A stretch of DNA of 64,000 bases from Endocalyx cinctus. Taxonomy: Eukaryota > Ascomycota > Sordariomycetes > Amphisphaeriales > Apiosporaceae. Below, one piece after another: positions 32,771 to 44,683 of this stretch. The translations under genes were made by a program, and so were the position numbers. The stretch spans positions 1,984,001-2,048,000 of the forward strand of contig BCKC01000009.1 in assembly GCA_001600455.1 (NCBI GenBank), in the 5' to 3' direction. How positions within the stretch are numbered: the stretch's first letter is position 1; every line of letters starts with the position of its first letter. The notes below the pieces were generated by a model that was not told where the DNA came from, made no database searches, and saw only the letters and a program-made list of their open reading frames with translations.

Positions 32771-34593
32771 GCCTGGCGTCCCCTACCAAGTCTGCTATGG
32801 AGGTCCACCCAGCCTTTGACGACAGGGCTTCCGCTGACAGCACCGACACAATTCTTTTAGCTTCTCAGGACACCTATAAATCAGCTGCTCCCGCAGAATC
32901 CACGGCCCCTTCGGACTTACCATTGCAACCCACTGGATCCGCACCCTTATCTCGCGATGCAGAACAGGATACACCCGAGGCAACGGTCCCTATATCAGGC
33001 CTAACAAGCTTGAATTCTTTGTCGCAGAATTTACCATCTCAAATTTCATCGCATGGCCATCGTAAGAATAACCCCTCTATCGAGTCTATTCCTAGACAGA
33101 CGATCATAAAAGCCTTGGCTTCCCTTGGACGAAATAAGAAACCCGAAGCCCTCTCTCTCAGCAGCATGTTATCCCCATCCACCGTCGCCGAAGGGCGATT
33201 TTCTTCCACATCCGCCTCCAGTTCTCAGCAATTTAACAACACTTTGTCTGAACTGGCCCAGCGGGGTATGACGCCTACAACCGCTTTCCCCTCCCTTCAA
33301 TCGCCCTGCTTTTATCACAACCGGTTTGACGACTTGGTCGATATCGACAAAGTTTTGGAGGAGATAAAAAATGACGAATGGATGTCGCACTCTAGATTGG
33401 TGCAGACCGCCACCAGCGTCCGAGAGGTGTCCAAGCAGCTGCAGAGAAGACCGATTAAGAGGGCCGTGCGAAACGTCATGATTGTCACTAAAGCTCGTGA
33501 TAACGAGCTAGTGTACCTGACCCGGGAATTGGCGTCGTGGCTTCTCAGAACTCCCCGATATGGTCGGCAGGTCGGAGTAAACGTCTACGTCGACGCGAAA
33601 TTGCGAAACTCGAAGCGATTCGGCGCTTCCAGCATCGTCGACGAAAACCCCCAGTTTGAATCAATGCTGAAGTACTGGACTCCCGACCTCTGCTGGAGCC
33701 AGCCGGAGAAATTCGACCTCGTCCTCACTCTCGGAGGCGACGGTACGGTGCTCTTCACCTCGTGGCTCTTCCAGAGGGTCGTCCCGCCCGTGCTGTCTTT
33801 CAGCTTGGGTAGTCTCGGCTTCCTGACCAGCTTCGAGTTCGAGAAGTACAAGCAGCACCTCAACCGCATCATGGGCGAGGAAGGTATGCGGGTGAACCTG
33901 CGCATGCGATTCACCTGCACCGTGTACCGCGGCGGAGCGGCGGGCCAGGACGCCGAGGAGGGCGAGCAGTTCGAGGTTCTCAACGAGCTCGTCATCGACC
34001 GCGGCCCGTCGCCTTACGTGTCCAACCTCGAGCTCTACGGCGACAACGAGCTCCTGACGGTGGTGCAGGCGGACGGGTGCATCTTCTCGACGCCGACGGG
34101 ATCGACGGCGTACTCGCTCTCGGCGGGAGGGTCCCTCGTGCACCCCGACCTCCCGGCGATCCTCCTGACGCCGATCTGCCCGCACACGCTGTCGTTCCGG
34201 CCGATGGTGCTGAGCGACACGATGCTCCTGCGGGTGTCGATCCCGCGGAACTCGCGGGCGACGGCGTACTGCGCCTTCGACGGCAAAGGTCGGGTCGAGC
34301 TGAAGCAAGGGGACTCGGTCACGATCACGGCGTCGCAGTACCCGTTCCCGACGGTGATGAGCACGCCGACGGAGTGGTTCGACAGCGTCTCGCGCACGCT
34401 CCAGTGGAACACGCGGGCGGCGACGCAGAAGGGCTTCGACAGCAAGACGAGCGCCTCGGGCACGCCCGGCTCCTCCAAGGACGAGGGTGAGCCCGAGTGG
34501 GATATCGATACCGATTCCGCGTGCTACGCCAGCGAGGACGGCAGCGTCGCCGCCAGCCCGCTGAGGAGGCAGATGAGCCTTTTGGGGATGTAA
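32755..34593 (+). CDS. UTR1: ATP-NAD kinase, Utr1 type
   Basis: One exon gives 612 aa. The start is the ATG at 32755; the open frame extends upstream but has no earlier ATG. About 200 N-terminal residues are Ser/Thr-rich and disordered. The NAD kinase domain then follows, with GGDGT at residues 327-331 (phosphate/Mg binding), PVLSFSLGSLGFLTSFEF, LNELVIDRGPSPYVSNLELY, DGCIFSTPTGSTAYSLSAGG (about 440-459), HTLSFRPMVL and an acidic Ser-rich tail. The enzyme phosphorylates NAD (and possibly NADH) to NADP(H), supplying reductive biosynthesis and redox defence. There is no obvious mitochondrial presequence, so cytosolic Utr1/Yef1 is more likely than Pos5. Codon choice changes strongly to C/G-ending codons after about position 33700. 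Confidence 0.93.
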   Translation: MSTTLGLASPTKSAMEVHPAFDDRASADSTDTILLASQDTYKSAAPAESTAPSDLPLQPTGSAPLSRDAEQDTPEATVPISGLTSLNSLSQNLPSQISSHGHRKNNPSIESIPRQTIIKALASLGRNKKPEALSLSSMLSPSTVAEGRFSSTSASSSQQFNNTLSELAQRGMTPTTAFPSLQSPCFYHNRFDDLVDIDKVLEEIKNDEWMSHSRLVQTATSVREVSKQLQRRPIKRAVRNVMIVTKARDNELVYLTRELASWLLRTPRYGRQVGVNVYVDAKLRNSKRFGASSIVDENPQFESMLKYWTPDLCWSQPEKFDLVLTLGGDGTVLFTSWLFQRVVPPVLSFSLGSLGFLTSFEFEKYKQHLNRIMGEEGMRVNLRMRFTCTVYRGGAAGQDAEEGEQFEVLNELVIDRGPSPYVSNLELYGDNELLTVVQADGCIFSTPTGSTAYSLSAGGSLVHPDLPAILLTPICPHTLSFRPMVLSDTMLLRVSIPRNSRATAYCAFDGKGRVELKQGDSVTITASQYPFPTVMSTPTEWFDSVSRTLQWNTRAATQKGFDSKTSASGTPGSSKDEGEPEWDIDTDSACYASEDGSVAASPLRRQMSLLGM

Positions 34594-37499
34594 ATAGAAG
34601 GAGGAACGGGAACCCCCAGGATACGCACAGGGTAATAATTACGTGTTTTCTTAAAGATCAGAGAAAACAAAGAGACGGAACCCAAGTTATATAAAGGTTA
34701 TTTAGGAAATTAGAGCTATTTATTCTAGAGAATATACGCATTCCGGGAGAACACAGACGCAGAGACACACAGAGACATACACATAGAGAGAATTTTGGGA
34801 ATGAACGATCACTAAGCTATTGATGATTTTGAATGGCTACTTTGGACTTTTTTTTCTTCTTTTTCATGCCATCATATATACTTTTTTGTATGATGTTTCT
34901 TATATTTTTATTTATTTTTTTTTTTTTTGGTCAAGAGTCATGAGATAGATTATATTGGTCTAACACTTATACTTTACTACACATACACACACTCACGATT
35001 AGATAGAGACGCTCTTTTTGAACCATACAATTATACCACTTATCCAACCATCCAACCAACCATGATCCCTTCTCGTGTCGTTTTGTGCTGTATTGGAGAT
35101 CAGTGCATTGCATGAATGTGTGTAGTAGTATATGTATAGGTTATGCAATCGGAATATCTCCCATCGATGCATACTGCAGGAACCGACGGAAAAAATATGC
35201 CATCGACTTTTTATTCTTTTAGTGTTGCAACCCCCGTCTTCCCCCTTTTTTCTTAGCGAACGGGGTCTCCCACGTTTTACCCCAATGAGGGATTTCGTGA
35301 GGATATATTGGTTTTTTTTTTCTCTCTTGGTGCTTGGTCCTCGATATTTACCCGTTAAAGTGAAATACCTACACTTACTTAAATCATGTAAAGGAAACGT
35401 ACTAGGTTAATTAAAGTGTTTTAATCATTCCTACGCTTAAATAGAAAAGGTTATATAACAGCTGTAACGTCTTTTCTCTCTCTTTAATCCTAAATACTAG
35501 TAATACATGCTAATGTTTAAAAAGGGACGTTTAAAAAAAAAGGGTCTTTCTTAAGTGAAGGAAGTGCTACGTTGAATCCAACTTGTAGTACATAGTAATT
35601 AGATAGTAAAATAAAAGTACTGTAATTATTACAGTTAAGCTATCCTCCTAAATGCTCGTTCCGGCGTTTTGCTTAATGAGATGGGGTTTAATTGAACCTT
35701 TTTAGGTTCCTCATGTGTAATCTAAAATAAATCCTTTTCCATTCCCCTCTTTCCCCCCTTATTTTCCTTAAAGAAATAGCGAAAATAAATAAATAGATAA
35801 ATGAGATCGACTAAGGAAAATCTAATTAAGATGAATTAAGATGAATTAAGTAGAGAGATCGGATATCAATTTATTTATTTTTACAGTATCAATTTGTTTT
35901 TGTTTTTTTAGTCTCATGCACAGTTAAGTAGTACGTACAGTAGTTAAATCAACAGGAATAAAAAAGTCTGTGTTATGGATGTACCTATGCTAGGTATGTA
36001 ATACTAAAAAGGTCGCTTGTAACGTACTGTGGCGTAGCTGCTCCATCGAGATTATAGAGGGGTTTTTAAGTGGTATCCCTTGCAAAGTTAATTGAAGAGA
36101 TTTCGGCTGAGAAAGCCGAGTAGTCATGGATTTATACTGTATACTACGTATATAATCGAGATATACGATGGATAAGATAAAATGAGATGAGATGAGATGA
36201 GATGGACAAATGAGTATTGATTTTGTTACTAGGTATGGATAAGTTACGTGAGTACACGTATAGACACTGGATACCTTAGATATTTATGCATACTTAGGTA
36301 TGTATATGTATGTATTAATTATAAAACAGTAGTTGGAATAGTAGTACATAGCGTGTACGCATATGTCTGTTTACTGTGGCATAGTATCTACAGTAGTGGT
36401 ATAAACATGCTTATACACGTATATTTACTTACCTACGTGTACTACTAACCCATGGCAAAGTGAGTATTGCGGAAGCTTGTTGTCTATATTATACGTATAA
36501 ACATAGGATATACTACAAGCATTGTTGTTGTTATCGGGCTTTGTTCATCATGCATCTTTAATTAATTATTAAGTAGTGGGGTATAGAAAAAGCAAAATAA
36601 ACAAGAATAGAAGACAATAAAGAAAGCTTAATGATAGTTTATTAATAAGTAATAATTTCCATTAACAAACCAGTTAAAAGCACGGTTTAAAGCGGTGGAC
36701 AACAACTAAGCCAAAGCTAAACCAAAGTTGATTTGTTATGAGAATGTTGGCTGTCTACCTGGAGATGGGAAAGCTCCAAAGTAAATAAGTTACCGAATTG
36801 GGATGATAATTGACGCGACGATCGATTTGATTGGTTCGACAAAGATGGATCTACTCGTGGTCAAAAGGGAAATCAAGACGCGAATAAAAACACGATTTAT
36901 ATCCCCCCCCCCCCCCCCCCCCCCCCCCCTTCTTCAAGGCCCACCCTTTACCATCCCCTAAAACTCCCCTAACACTTAAAGCTCACTTACTCTAATTAAG
37001 GTCCTTCAGGGGATTAATAGCGGTCCAAAATAGGTAACTTTTCTATTTTGTCCCACCATTAACTCAATTCCAGTGCTCTAATTAATTAAACTTGTGAACT
37101 TTACTCGACTCTACTTTATTTTACTTACTTCATCCTCATTCTATTTCTACACTTTCACTACATTTCAAATTCCGAATACTCTCTATTCCTATTCCCCTTT
37201 CCTTTTTCTCTATTATTCACGTATCCTACTCCTCAAGAAGAACTTTGACCTTTTTATATAGTAAATTCTTCTTATTTTCAGTTTCATAACGAGGTTTGGA
37301 ATAATATATCGCTCGCTTTTTTTTTCTCTTTCTTTTTCCATATCTTTTACTTGAAAAAAAAAAGGACTCGTCTCTCGTTCAATTCTTCTTTCCTGTCCTT
37401 GTTTATATATACCTTCATATTGGTATTCAAGTATATATACAACACATACACGTATAATGAATTAGTAGAACTCGAACGAAAAAATACATATCAACAATC
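34594..37499. other. 2.9 kb intergenic before homeodomain gene
   Basis: No gene is supported. The DNA is AT-rich, with short tandems near 35824-35849 (AATTAAGATG) and 36183-36204 (GATGA), a C27 run at 36903-36929, and a pyrimidine-rich leader-like part from about 37080. A two-codon upstream ORF (ATG AAT TAG) lies at 37457-37465. Confidence 0.55.
36903..36929 (+). repeat. C27 homopolymer
   Basis: Twenty-seven consecutive C residues in otherwise AT-rich DNA, about 570 nt before the homeodomain gene start. Such runs are rare and sequencing length error is possible. Confidence 0.9.
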
Positions 37500-39903
37500 A
37501 TGTCAGCATCTATCGCGTCTACCACTCCTATTCCCGTTCCGGTACCCGTATCGGCATCCTCCTCTTACGAAAATCACGATGTTTCGGCTCCTTCGTCTTT
37601 TAGCAGTTCCCAGAGCAGCACTTCCGATATGATCACATTAGAGACTTCCTTCAGATTAGATCCTTGCTACTCCTCTTCTCAGAATGCTGAGTTAGAGAAG
37701 CACCCCAAAGGCAAGCGGAAAAGGACCACGTATGTACCCCCAAGATCAGGAAAAGATCCCAAGATCCATGGCAATTCGAAGATCCCAAAAAATATATATG
37801 GCAAGAAATTGGACTAATTACGTGTCTTTCTTTTTTTTTTCTTCTTTTTCCTTCATTTTACAGGTCTCAAGATAAAACCATTCTCGAAGCCGCGTATAAT
37901 GCAAACCCGAAACCTGACAAAGCAGCGCGTCTCGAGATTGTAAGGCGCGTTTCTCTTAACGAGAAGGAAGTACAGGTTAGTTCTCAATTGTGTTTTACAC
38001 GTCATATTATGACAGCCGAAAAAAAACTGTGTGCTATACGTGTCAGTACTGTGTATAAAAAGCCAAGGTCATTGACATCGTTCTTTTTTTTGTGCATTTG
38101 CGTAGATCTGGTTTCAGAATCGTCGACAGAATGACCGTCGGAAATCTCGTCCCCTCTCTCCTCAAGAAATCGAAGCTCTCCGTTACGGCGGGACCATGCG
38201 CGTCCTGTCCTCCTCCGACCCCAATATGAAGAATTTGGAGTCGTTACCCGGGCAGATGTCCCTTTCGCCCGCCTCCGAAGGTGCTCACAGGATGAATGGC
38301 GTAGAAAGCGGAGGTATGGGTGCTTTAATGGAAAGACCGTCTTCCGCCCCTCCGCAAAACCTTGCCGGTCACCACCACCATCATAATTCCCTGTCCTTCG
38401 CGTCACCGAGGACCGCGGATGCTACCCCTGCAAAGACAGGGAAGCAGGATGTCGTAGGTGTAGATTCGCGCACTTCTCCCCTGTCGTCCTTCAAAGCAGA
38501 GTCCGAGGGTGATTCCTCGCATGCTTTGTCTCAAACCCCGTCTATGTCGGTTGGTTATCTTTCAAATCGATGGAACGTTGGAAATACGTTCTCTACCCCC
38601 TCGTCTCTGGGAAGGCCCGGTGACGAATCCTTCAGGTAAATATTATTGCCACCCTGAAAATATCTCAGTAACTCGACTAACGTATTTTTTTCTCCCACGT
38701 CGTAGATTTGATTCATTCCCATCCTCGGCAAACTCGACCGCTAACAACTCACCTGCTCCCATTCTACCGCAACCTTCGTCATCTTCCAAGATCCGCCTAT
38801 CACTTTCCTTAGAAGGGAAAGCCGAACTAGTAGCGTCTCAATCCCCACCGCGTCCTTCTCCCCAGCAGCCGCCACAGCAGCCTCTTCCAACCGATGCGGC
38901 TGAGACACTCCCGCCCGTAAGGCATAACCGCACGCTCCAGCGTAGCCAGAGTGCCCTTCCGGCTGTCACCTTGCCACCTATCTCGACGCTGACGGCACAC
39001 CTCCCCCCGCGGCTCATCCGAGGCCGCTCGAGGGATGTGCACGCGTGGGAATCGTGCGCCGAAGCTGACTTGCGTGATGAGCTGACCAAGCAGGCTGAGA
39101 ATGAGTCCTCGGGCTCAGCTATCGCGGCTATCAGCCTGTTGCGTTCCAGCAGCAGCTCGTCTAGCCTCAACTCCCTAGTGCACAAGAGCAGCAACGGGAG
39201 CAACGTCCTGCAAGCCAACCCCAGCAAACGCAACGCATCTCCGTTCAGGCAGAAGACGTCTCGGGATGCGGTCAAGAAGCCTAAGTTGAACCGGTCGAGC
39301 AGCAGCGTAGCGCGCATGCAATCTCTGCCGTCGTTATCGACGACCGCGACCGTCACCGCCACGGAAACCGTCGAGGTGGTGGAGGAGCCCGAGAAGAAGA
39401 AGGGCAAGGCGAGCCTCGCCATGATACTAAGCCCATCGGGCGACTCGGACAAGGAGAACTGGAGCCCCAACTCAGAAGGACACTCCCGACAGCGGTTTTT
39501 CAACGCCACGTCGGTCGAGGCCGTCCCCACCAAGTTAAGCAGCGGCGAGCAGCAGCAATCAAAAGGGAATCCGCGACGCGTCGGACGCGTCCTCGGAGAG
39601 CAGACGGCTAGCAGCAGGCGAGCCCTCCTCTTCGGAAATGGCCGGGCTAACACGGCGCCCGTGCCGGGCGCCACGAAACCTCGAAAAGCTACGGGGATGG
39701 CGACACCGCCCGTGAGCATTTTCGAGGACGGGGTGGCGAGAGATGGCCAGACAGGAGAAGACAACTCGAAACCGAAGCGCAAAGGCGCGGAAAAAGATGA
39801 TCAGGTGGAACGGTTCATGCGTGGTACCGTATCCCCTAGCAAGAGGCCCGATATGGATTGCGTGGCTGGCTTGCTTTCCCTTAGTCAAGGGAACTGGCGA
39901 TGA
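37500..39903 (+). CDS. Homeodomain transcription factor, YOX1-like
   Basis: Four exons (37500-37729, 37864-37975, 38106-38635, 38706-39903) join to 689 aa. All four phases agree, with clear GT donors and AG acceptors. The homeodomain spans about residues 72-131. It begins KRKRT, runs through QDKTILEAAYNANPKPDKAAR and LNEKEVQ, and has recognition helix IWFQNRRQNDRRKS, with Trp116, Phe117, Asn119 and Arg121 intact. Two introns split the homeodomain, one just before helix 3. The rest is Ser/Pro/Gln-rich with poly-Ser, and a KENWSP motif near residue 550. This architecture matches filamentous-fungal homeobox proteins related to yeast Yox1/Yhp1; some members control conidiation or the cell cycle. 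I cannot tell which orthologue this is. The upstream space is long (2.9 kb), as is common for fungal regulators. Confidence 0.92.
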
Positions 39904-40792
39904 AGGAAGAAAGAAAAAAAGTAAAAAGGAAAAGAAAAGAGCAGATTGTGAGTGAGTTCGAATAGCGTATTGCAATACATTCCCACTCCCTGCTTCTATG
40001 AAAACAGAAGAGAATGAAAGAATAGGTATGGGGGGATAAGATGGGATACCTTTAATTACTAGAGAAAGCATGTCGCGCGTTACCGTTGGATTTAAAAATC
40101 ATGGTGATAGTTTAGTCTCAGACCCAGGCCGGGCAGATATACATGTCCTATGTCTAACGACATACGAACATCGAAGTCATTTCTTCCTACTCCGTGTACG
40201 GAATGGATGGAGTTGGTCGCTATCATTGTTGTTGCTATTTACTGAACCATGGGAGGAGTATGGCTGCGGCATAAGGTGGAAATGGAAATAGGAAATAGGA
40301 AAAAAAAGAGCTAATTGAAGAATAAATTCATCGTTAAATCTACTGGTTGGCCTTGGTGATTTCAGTTTTTAGTGAAATTATGTCTACTCGTATAAGTCCT
40401 AGAGGGTATGCCACGAGAACTGATTATTGGAAAGACTCCATCCACGGCATCACGAAACTGGTCAAAGTCAAAAATCATAAAGATTCGAAACGAGGTATTT
40501 CAATAAACATGGTATCATTTCATTCATCTAGAAAAAACATCCTACCAAGAGAAAAAGAGAGAGAGAGATGCAGGTATATAATCTTCTTTCCATCGTGTGC
40601 ATGATCTGAGAGAAAAAAAAAACCTCCCACTTCCTTTTCTCCTTCCGAAATACGTAACTTTCCTTCTTTCTTTCTGGTTTCTCCTTCGTGACTTTTTTTC
40701 CCTGCCCATCCATACATACATCCGTACATACTACACATACAAAAAAAAAAAAAAAAAAAATGGACAACAACTTATATCGTTTGTTTGTTGAT
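39904..40792. other. Convergent intergenic, homeobox gene and SEC10
   Basis: 3' flanks of two convergent genes with purine-rich and A-rich tracts, including A20 at 40741-40760 (a T20 run just past the SEC10 stop). No gene is seen. Confidence 0.65.
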
Positions 40793-43369
40793 CTAAAGAC
40801 CAGACAAGACGCTCTGAACGCCCACACTCCTGGCGTCGTCCCGACTGGACACGAAAGCCTTAAAATCCGCCTTCACCAACTTCCTAACGGGGATATTTCC
40901 GACGCCCGCGGTACCGGCGCCGCTTCCGCCCGCGAGGTTCCTGGACCGTTCGCGGAGGGCCTCGGGGCCGATGATGAAGAGGTAACCGATCTCGATGAGG
41001 AGCTCGACGGCGGCCTCGACGTCCTTCGTTAGAGGCCACTCCTTCAGGGTGGCGACGTACTTGGCGATATCCTTGGTGACCATGAGACCGCCGGTAGCGT
41101 TGACCTTGAACTTCTTGAAGTGGTCGAAGAGGAGTCGCTGGACGGCCAGGGCGAGCTCGCTCCCGAACACCTCGAGGTTCTGGCCGTCGATCGAGTCGGC
41201 CACGACGCGGGCGCAGCGCGAGAGGAAGAGGCAGGTCGACGTGCAGGTCTGCGTCTGCAGGGACTCGACCAGGCCGAGCTCGTCCTTGGGCACGAAGTCG
41301 AGCTTCTTCTGCTGCGCGAGCGACTTCGCCGTCCAGTTGATGATGACGTCGACCGTGCTCTTCATCACCCGGTTCGCCTTCTTCTCGATCGACTCGATCC
41401 CCATCTTGGACTGCGCCTCCATGCTCCGGCGCACCGTCGTGTTCGACTCGGCCAGCCGGATCAGCACCGTGCCGATGAAGCGGGACATGATGTTGGTGAT
41501 CGTCACGGCCGGCCGGATCGAGGGCAGGTAGCTCAGGTCCGGCTCCGTCTTGATGCTCTCCTGCGACGTCGCCTTCTCGAGCGCCGCCTCCAAAGCCGTT
41601 TCCACGTAGACCTGGCCCATGTTCGTCATGAGCAGGTTCAGCAGTATCGCGACGTCCTTGGGCGTGTCGCTCTGGCTCCCGAGCTCGAGCGTCCGCCGCA
41701 CGCTCTCGGCGAGCCACGTCATCATCCGCTTGGCGTTCTGCGTGCTCAGCACGCCTTCCTCCTCCGAGACCTCGATCTCGTTCTTGTTCTTGTCCGTCTC
41801 CTGCACGCCGGCGACTCGCAACATCATCGCTTTCTGCGTTGCCGTGAGATCAGAAGATTCAAGTCTTTCTAAGTATGCGTCCTTCGCCGAGGCCATCAGC
41901 TGGTTGGTCTGCTGGGCGAGCGAGGCCATAAAACCGGTCGGGGCCTTCTTTCTTCGCGAGTGGTATATGTTGTATTTGAAAAGAAGCGAGTTGAACAGTT
42001 CCTCCAAGCTCTTCTTCTCTCGGTCGATATAGGAGTTGCTCATAATATAGGGAACGAACAGCTCTTCCATCTGCTGATCCAGCGTCTGTGCTATCTGGGC
42101 AGAGCAAGGTTCAGGGTGCTCGGTGAGGCCGTGTGATTTAAGGTCTTCTATCAGACCACTTATATAACTCCTAGAAGCATGAAGGGAACGGAGGAAAGCT
42201 AACGATGAGATGGTGTCGGCTTTTTCTAGAACCATTTCCAGCCTCTGTTGTATAGATTGCTGGAAGATACGTTGAATAAATTTAATTAATACGGTTTCGT
42301 AATAAGGGAAAGCCCTTTTGATAATGAAGGATTCTTCCTGCATGATGATTCTGACTTCATCGATGAGGGATTGGAGACTCGGCTCGATACCCGGTGGTTC
42401 TGAATCGGGGTCCGCGAGTTGATCCCACGTCTCCCCATCCATAGTCACTTCGTCGGTGATGAGTTGGTCTCTGTCGATGAAGAATTGATGCTGGTTGACG
42501 AAGACAGCGATGACGCTCGCGCCACCGTTGAAGTCGTAAAGCACTTTGGCGCACTCCATCATATCGTCGAAGTTCTGTTTTCGATAGCTGTTGTTGAACT
42601 GCTTCAATAAGTCTTGCTCCAACGTTTCCGAAAACTTCTCTAATATCTCTCGCGTATTATGTGTTTTGGCCCCGTCGCTATCACCGTTCGTGACGCCGTT
42701 TCGATGAAATCCGTTCACATGACCCCACGAAGCGGGATCGAGCCTCTGGCTGATGCGCATTAGCTGGCGCGCGATAACGGCACATCGCACCTTGTTTTCG
42801 GAGCCACCCTGGCGCTGTATGTCTTGAAGCGAGGAGAGCTCGCCGGTTTCGCTGACTTGGAGCCAGCATTGTATCAGGAAGTTGGCGTCCAAGGCTCTCC
42901 TGCGTTTCCTGTCCAGCTCCTCGAGCTTCTCCCCGATCTGCACGGCGATGTTACCGCCCGCCTCGCCGCCGCGACTCCCTCGCTCGGTACCGTTGGGGTT
43001 GTTCAGGGAAAGGTCGAGGGCTTCGAATTGGTTGATGGACTGGTCGAGCTTGCGACCGAGGGTGTCGAGGGTCTGGTCATGCTGGATCTCGGCGCGGCGA
43101 ACCTGGGAGAGGATCTCGGATTCCTTCTCCTGCAATTCTTCCGATAGATTTCCTAACCCTTGCAGCGCGTTTTCGAAGGTTCTGATTAAAGGTTTCGGGT
43201 CGAAGGCCTGATGAGCTGTGCCGGAACGTCGATTGAGGGATACGCTGCTCTCGGCGAGACTGTCGACAAAGTCCCGAACAATGAAGTCCTTATTCGAGAA
43301 GTCCTGAAGAGTGAAACTGGGACCCTTGGGAAACAGCGCTCGAGACCCGGAGCCCACCCGCTGCTCCAT
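40793..43369 (-). CDS. SEC10: Exocyst complex subunit Sec10
   Basis: One intronless exon gives 858 aa, the usual Sec10 length range. The start is the ATG at 43369 (MEQRVGSGSRALFPKG). The N-terminal quarter contains a long coiled coil (EELQEKESEILSQVRRAEIQ) followed by RRRALDANFLIQCWLQVSE. The remaining helical CorEx-like rods carry PYYETVLIKFIQRIFQQSIQ, HASRSYISGLIEDLKSHGL, YIDREKKSLEELFNSLLFKY and the C-terminal SELALAVQRLLFDHFKKFKVN and GGLMVTKDIAKYV. Sec10 is one of eight exocyst subunits and pairs with Sec15 to tether secretory vesicles at the plasma membrane at hyphal tips and septa. Codon usage in the C-terminal third, from about 41840 downward, is nearly all C/G-ending and contrasts with the first two thirds. 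Confidence 0.96.
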   Translation of the reverse strand: MEQRVGSGSRALFPKGPSFTLQDFSNKDFIVRDFVDSLAESSVSLNRRSGTAHQAFDPKPLIRTFENALQGLGNLSEELQEKESEILSQVRRAEIQHDQTLDTLGRKLDQSINQFEALDLSLNNPNGTERGSRGGEAGGNIAVQIGEKLEELDRKRRRALDANFLIQCWLQVSETGELSSLQDIQRQGGSENKVRCAVIARQLMRISQRLDPASWGHVNGFHRNGVTNGDSDGAKTHNTREILEKFSETLEQDLLKQFNNSYRKQNFDDMMECAKVLYDFNGGASVIAVFVNQHQFFIDRDQLITDEVTMDGETWDQLADPDSEPPGIEPSLQSLIDEVRIIMQEESFIIKRAFPYYETVLIKFIQRIFQQSIQQRLEMVLEKADTISSLAFLRSLHASRSYISGLIEDLKSHGLTEHPEPCSAQIAQTLDQQMEELFVPYIMSNSYIDREKKSLEELFNSLLFKYNIYHSRRKKAPTGFMASLAQQTNQLMASAKDAYLERLESSDLTATQKAMMLRVAGVQETDKNKNEIEVSEEEGVLSTQNAKRMMTWLAESVRRTLELGSQSDTPKDVAILLNLLMTNMGQVYVETALEAALEKATSQESIKTEPDLSYLPSIRPAVTITNIMSRFIGTVLIRLAESNTTVRRSMEAQSKMGIESIEKKANRVMKSTVDVIINWTAKSLAQQKKLDFVPKDELGLVESLQTQTCTSTCLFLSRCARVVADSIDGQNLEVFGSELALAVQRLLFDHFKKFKVNATGGLMVTKDIAKYVATLKEWPLTKDVEAAVELLIEIGYLFIIGPEALRERSRNLAGGSGAGTAGVGNIPVRKLVKADFKAFVSSRDDARSVGVQSVLSGL

Positions 43370-44683
43370 TGGTTCTAAGTGGTTTGTTTTTTAGGTCTTC
43401 AAGTACAACATCTGTTATTAAACAATCTAGTGGTCAATGTAAAAGACGAGGATGTATCAAGAGAGAGATGACATGGCTTGTGAATTGATGTCCAAGAATA
43501 GACTAAATTTAGTAGGTTGCCTTGAAGCGCAGCCTGTACAGTAGTAGTGTAGTGAATAATAGAAGGCCCTTGTCAATCACTAGTCTTGCGTTTCGGTGCT
43601 TAAAGGGACCTACCGAATACCCCAATGTAACCATGATTACCCACGTTTATTGCATAATTTCGAAATCTACATTTTTCAGATACCTCGTACCAGTTGATCT
43701 GGTTACAACTCAGTCTGTCAGTATGCGGCAGGAATTTATATGCTAACTATTGTCATTATAGCTGTTGAAATTCTTTTCGACCTTTTATCTAAAGTTTAAT
43801 TCTTACAATATCTTCGCAAAAACAAATACCAAAAAGCACCCTATCTGGCGCTGCTTGGTTATGTTAGTGGTGTACTCAGATGATTTTCTCGTCTATGCCT
43901 AACCTCTTTGACAAAGGTGCAGCAGCATAAGCGGCAGCTGCTTTCCTTTGATGTACCTCTTCCAGATGTCTTGGCCACCTCCGCCTGTGAACCATTAACT
44001 CCCGTGCTACTATGAAGATTTCGGCCAACCGCTGGTCAAGTAGGGCAGATGTTGATCTGTATAAGAGTCTGTGAGACCGTTGAAGTTACGGGTGGTACCA
44101 TTCTTGCAGCGCATGATTAATTAAAATATATGTATCTACGATTAGGACTACAATGGAAACAAAATCGTGAATTTACATCAACCATTTATTCGATTATAAT
44201 ATAGATATATATATTCGGAAGTTATTCACTTTAACTCTTAACTATTAAAATAGGTTGAGCTCAAGTTCATTACTGTATATTTATTGTGAATGTGACGTAT
44301 TAAAACTTATGCAAGCGTATTCGTAACTTTTTTTTTACTTGTGCAAAGTGGGCCTAGGCTCAGCCCATATGTTGACGACCTTTAACGTTTGTCAGAGACA
44401 AGAAATCATCGCCTCGGTTCAGCATTACGTGGAAACAAGTAATTTGAATGTAATTTTGCTCACTACCAACGGCAGGATAAAAGATGTCATTTATATATAG
44501 AAAATAGAATATTCATCTGCTTCGCATCATTTTATTTTCCCTTTCAATCTACCTAATACTCAATTCGGACTTACTTTCAACATATACATCTTGTCTACAA
44601 GACCGCCATCAATCCTTAAAAAAACACTATTCATCGTTCCTCCGTCCATCCATCCATACAAATAAATGATATAAGAATTAGCC
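43370..44683. other. Divergent intergenic, SEC10 and NUS1
   Basis: Shared promoter space of two divergent housekeeping genes. No gene is seen. AT-rich with short T-runs. Confidence 0.6.

Noticed and set aside
33661..34308. 215-aa minus-strand frame opposite the NAD kinase
   Set aside because: Arg/Glu/Val-rich antisense of GC-rich coding sequence.
38838..39782. 314-aa minus-strand frame opposite the homeodomain gene's last exon
   Set aside because: Composition mirrors the Ser/Pro-rich sense strand; it has no motifs or convincing start.
40884..41872. Long open frames of 277 aa (-) and 250 aa (+) inside SEC10
   Set aside because: They lie in the GC-rich third of SEC10 in other frames, are Arg/Ala/Gly-rich with no motifs, and are explained by C/G-ending codons of the real gene.
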